NCBI GenBank assembly: GCA_002483085.1
Contig: DLHF01000002.1
Span: 76,798-140,797 of the forward strand
DNA length: 64,000 bases
DNA from: Ignavibacteria bacterium UBA7675
Lineage (GTDB): Bacteria; Bacteroidota; Ignavibacteria; Kapaibacteriales; UB7675
Reading direction: 5' to 3'
Of the stretch, positions 60,761-64,000 are shown in pieces. Position numbers and translations under genes: made by a program. Each line of letters opens with the position of its first letter. Within the stretch, counting starts at the first letter, position 1. The notes beneath the pieces were generated by a model that was given only the letters and a program-made list of their open reading frames with translations, had not been told where the DNA came from and searched no databases.

Positions 60761-63700
60761 GTCTTAATCGCACTACTATAGAATTGAAACACCAAACCCG
60801 TACTGCTTTAAAACCGGGTCGCAAGGTCTTAATCGCACTACTATAGAATTGAAACCTTTGAGCGTGCTGTTGTCACCCGCTTTGAGCGTGTCTTAATCGC
60901 ACTACTATAGAATTGAAACTTTGCATCTGTGTACCCGTGCGGCAATCGCTCCCCTGTCTTAATCGCACTACTATAGAATTGAAACTTTACTAAAAATATA
61001 GTGTTCTGTGCCTGTCAAAGGTCTTAATCGCACTACTATAGAATTGAAACACGCGGTTGCGGTGCCCCTGTCGCCCGTCGCGGTTGTCTTAATCGCACTA
61101 CTATAGAATTGAAACATTTTTTCAAATAATGTTACAGGCCCCAACGCCGCAGGTCTTAATCGCACTACTATAGAATTGAAACCGCTTCGAGGTAGCTGTT
61201 TCTACCCGCCGTGAGCGTGTCTTAATCGCACTACTATAGAATTGAAACTGAGAAATTGATCTTGATTTATTGACCCTGCGAACGGTCTTAATCGCACTAC
61301 TATAGAATTGAAACGCCTGCTGCACTGTGCGAGCAGTAGACTCCCCGCATGTCTTAATCGCACTACTATAGAATTGAAACCTGAAAGGTCGCTGTTGTCA
61401 CCTGCTTTGAGCGTGGTCTTAATCGCACTACTATAGAATTGAAACACAATGAATTTTGAAAACGCTGCCGCCCCCCGCTGCGTCTTAATCGCACTACTAT
61501 AGAATTGAAACTTGGATTCCCTCTATTCGTTCAGGTTTATCTAATCGTCTTAATCGCACTACTATAGAATTGAAACTCGTGAGCGTGCTGTAATCCCCCG
61601 CAACGAGCGTGGTCTTAATCGCACTACTATAGAATTGAAACATTGCTGTTTGTAGCTGTGTACGAATTGATTCCGAAAGTCTTAATCGCACTACTATAGA
61701 ATTGAAACCGGCGTGCTTGGTTTAATACGCAGAATCGAATACGGTCTTAATCGCACTACTATAGAATTGAAACGTTTTACTGGTGTGAAGGGCGTGACCG
61801 ACGCGGCAGTCTTAATCGCACTACTATAGAATTGAAACAAGGAAAAGTAATCTTTAATTACGTAACCTTCGTAGTCTTAATCGCACTACTATAGAATTGA
61901 AACCACGAATCCTTATACGACCCGGCGCGTTCGGTTTTGGTCTTAATCGCACTACTATAGAATTGAAACAAAATTGGCTCTGGAAACTACGAAGAAAAGG
62001 CTCTGTCTTAATCGCACTACTATAGAATTGAAACCTCCGAGTGAGGCTTTAGGAGTGCGTAGTGCACTCGGTCTTAATCGCACTACTATAGAATTGAAAC
62101 TGCTGCGCTCGCTCACGGTGATCAGCACGACAGGCGGTCTTAATCGCACTACTATAGAATTGAAACCGCCCTGTCGCACCAACGGCGCCGGGTTTCAGGA
62201 TTGTCTTAATCGCACTACTATAGAATTGAAACGGCTTCGAAGCCATGACTGCCGATCGGCGTCACAAGGTCTTAATCGCACTACTATAGAATTGAAACGC
62301 AGTCGCGCAAGGAGCTCCGTACGGCGGTCTGTCGTCTTAATCGCACTACTATAGAATTGAAACAAATTTGTCGCGAGCCACACACCGAACCCGCCGAAGT
62401 CTTAATCGCACTACTATAGAATTGAAACACGAGCACGCAGCAATTCCTGCACCTCGCGTAGTAGGTCTTAATCGCACTACTATAGAATTGAAACTGGTGG
62501 AAAATTGTTCTTGTTGTTACGTCGATTGCGGTCTTAATCGCACTACTATAGAATTGAAACCAGTAGTATCTGGATTGTGCAAAAGCGTAAGATTGCCGTC
62601 TTAATCGCACTACTATAGAATTGAAACCTGTTTGTGAAAGGCAAGATGAAATTTCAAATTTTGTCTTAATCGCACTACTATAGAATTGAAACTTTTTCTT
62701 TGGCGATGTCATAGATGCAAAACCCTTTGTCTTAATCGCACTACTATAGAATTGAAACGAGGTTATGGGACGCATGTCGGAAACGATGAGCGCCGTCTTA
62801 ATCGCACTACTATAGAATTGAAACTGTGAGCGTGCTACCGTCCCCCGCTGCCAACTTGCGTCTTAATCGCACTACTATAGAATTGAAACTTTTTAGCTGC
62901 AATATATCCCTCGTATTGCTCACGTGTCTTAATCGCACTACTATAGAATTGAAACCTCTGTTTTTAGGGTGTCCTCTATTAATTTAGGGCAGGTCTTAAT
63001 CGCACTACTATAGAATTGAAACCTGTGAGCGTGCTGTTGTCGCCCGCTGTGAGCGTGCGTCTTAATCGCACTACTATAGAATTGAAACCGCGTCTCTATA
63101 ATAGTAATTGTTGCCCCGTTGTGGTCTTAATCGCACTACTATAGAATTGAAACGACGCAGGGCAATAGAATTAATTCAGCAGCGAACCAGTCTTAATCGC
63201 ACTACTATAGAATTGAAACCGCTTCGAGGTAGCTGTTTCTACCCGCTGTGAGCACGGTCTTAATCGCACTACTATAGAATTGAAACGACCACGCTCTCAG
63301 CCTGCTGTTGCCCCCCGCTCTGGTCTTAATCGCACTACTATAGAATTGAAACATGCGAGCGAATTAATTAGCCTCGTAGCGTAGTTGGTCTTAATCGCAC
63401 TACTATAGAATTGAAACGTATTTATACGCTGTTTGCTCTGCGTATAGGTGCCACGTCTTAATCGCACTACTATAGAATTGAAACCATCAACAGTAGATTT
63501 ATCGCTATGAATACGCGAATAGTCTTAATCGCACTACTATAGAATTGAAACGGCTCTCATCGACCGCTTCAGAAAGATTTCTCAAAGTCTTAATCGCACT
63601 ACTATAGAATTGAAACAATTTCTTCTCGGAGCGAGTCTGCTCGACACTCACAGTCTTAATCGCACTACTATAGAATTGAAACATGTCAAGACACGGACAA

Positions 63701-64000
63701 TACCCGCCCGCGCCTTTGGTCTTAATCGCACTACTATAGAATTGAAACCTTCTCGGCAAATGCTACTGGAACACATATTTCAAGGTCTTAATCGCACTAC
63801 TATAGAATTGAAACCGAGAATGCGGCCCTACGAGGAGAGCTTACGACGGTCTTAATCGCACTACTATAGAATTGAAACTTAATCAACACAATACCAGCAC
63901 CGGCAGCTATAGGGGTCTTAATCGCACTACTATAGAATTGAAACAGCCGTTGCTGAAGCCTACTCAGACGCTGCAAAAAGTCTTAATCGCACTACTATAG
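60761..64000 (+). CRISPR. Type I-B CRISPR array, at least 50 repeats
   Basis: Forty-nine complete 30-bp repeats plus the first 21 bp of a fiftieth, cut by the window edge, all identical, with 49 spacers of 34-37 bp. Repeats start with GTCTTAATCGC and end with AATTGAAAC. The 3' end ATTGAAAC is the usual I-B handle, so the array is transcribed left to right with the leader next to cas2. No decay of repeats is visible, so the far end is probably well beyond the window. Spacer content shows a family of related sequences (see findings). Confidence 0.98.

Noticed and set aside
61122..63855. Many short ORFs in the array with repeated NSIVVRLRP or LNRTTIELK peptides
   Set aside because: They are translations of the CRISPR repeat through spacers without stops; not genes.

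Overview
The window looks like a chromosomal segment from a member of the Bacteroidota/Chlorobiota group, possibly an Ignavibacteria- or Kapabacteria-like lineage. The reasons are two secreted proteins with a C-terminal type IX secretion (T9SS) sorting domain, OmpA proteins with calcium-binding repeats, TonB/MORN lipoproteins, a DUF3109 protein and a cyano/Bacteroidota-style type I-B CRISPR system. The exact taxon is not established. No rRNA, tRNA, IS element or prophage was recognised.

Layout. 1-6.3 kb: secreted and envelope proteins (thioredoxin-fold lipoprotein-like protein, T9SS beta-propeller, OmpA lipoprotein, acetyltransferase). 6.8-20.9 kb: a long minus-strand block that, read in the direction of transcription, runs: 611-residue unknown protein, Rrf2 regulator, NorB-like membrane protein, nadA, nadB, tyrosine phenol-lyase, norC, norB, norQ, norD, tryptophanase. 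Three palindromes with the same geometry (GA-N8-TC core) sit before the first gene, before the NorB-like gene and before norC. I read this as one nitric-oxide/Fe-S-responsive regulon controlled by the Rrf2 protein. 21-35.9 kb: Kir-type K+ channel with an SPFH protein, YHYH protein, ABC-F ATPase, prohibitin, desaturase, sigma-54, CHAP amidase, SDR and VOC proteins. 36-49.6 kb: cell-envelope proteins and lysA, then a DUF2157/GDYXXLXY membrane pair. 50-64 kb: a complete type I-B CRISPR-Cas locus, order cas6, WYL regulator, small ORF, mini-CRISPR, cas8, cas7, cas5, cas3, cas4, cas1, cas2, array (49 complete repeats and one cut by the window end).

The most interesting signal is between the WYL regulator and cas8. 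Two degenerate copies of the CRISPR repeat enclose a single 32-nt spacer (52643-52734). The first 20 nt of that spacer match, with mismatches at positions 6, 12, 14 and 18, a site 0.3 kb upstream (52358-52377) that has a CCT motif on its 5' side and covers the -35 box of a promoter. Positions 6, 12 and 18 are exactly the guide nucleotides that type I effectors leave unpaired. The promoter faces a small basic ORF (59 aa) with a strong ribosome binding site. This has the layout of a CreTA-type (CRISPR-regulated toxin-antitoxin) or CreR-type (cas autorepression) element, here in a bacterial I-B locus with an unfamiliar candidate toxin and with a 10-bp inverted repeat closing off the mini-array.

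A second notable signal is in the array: about ten of 49 spacers, read on the minus strand, encode variants of one octapeptide (A-G-x-x-S-x-L-x), so the system has repeatedly sampled one family of repeat-protein genes. Two families of dispersed intergenic repeats are also present.
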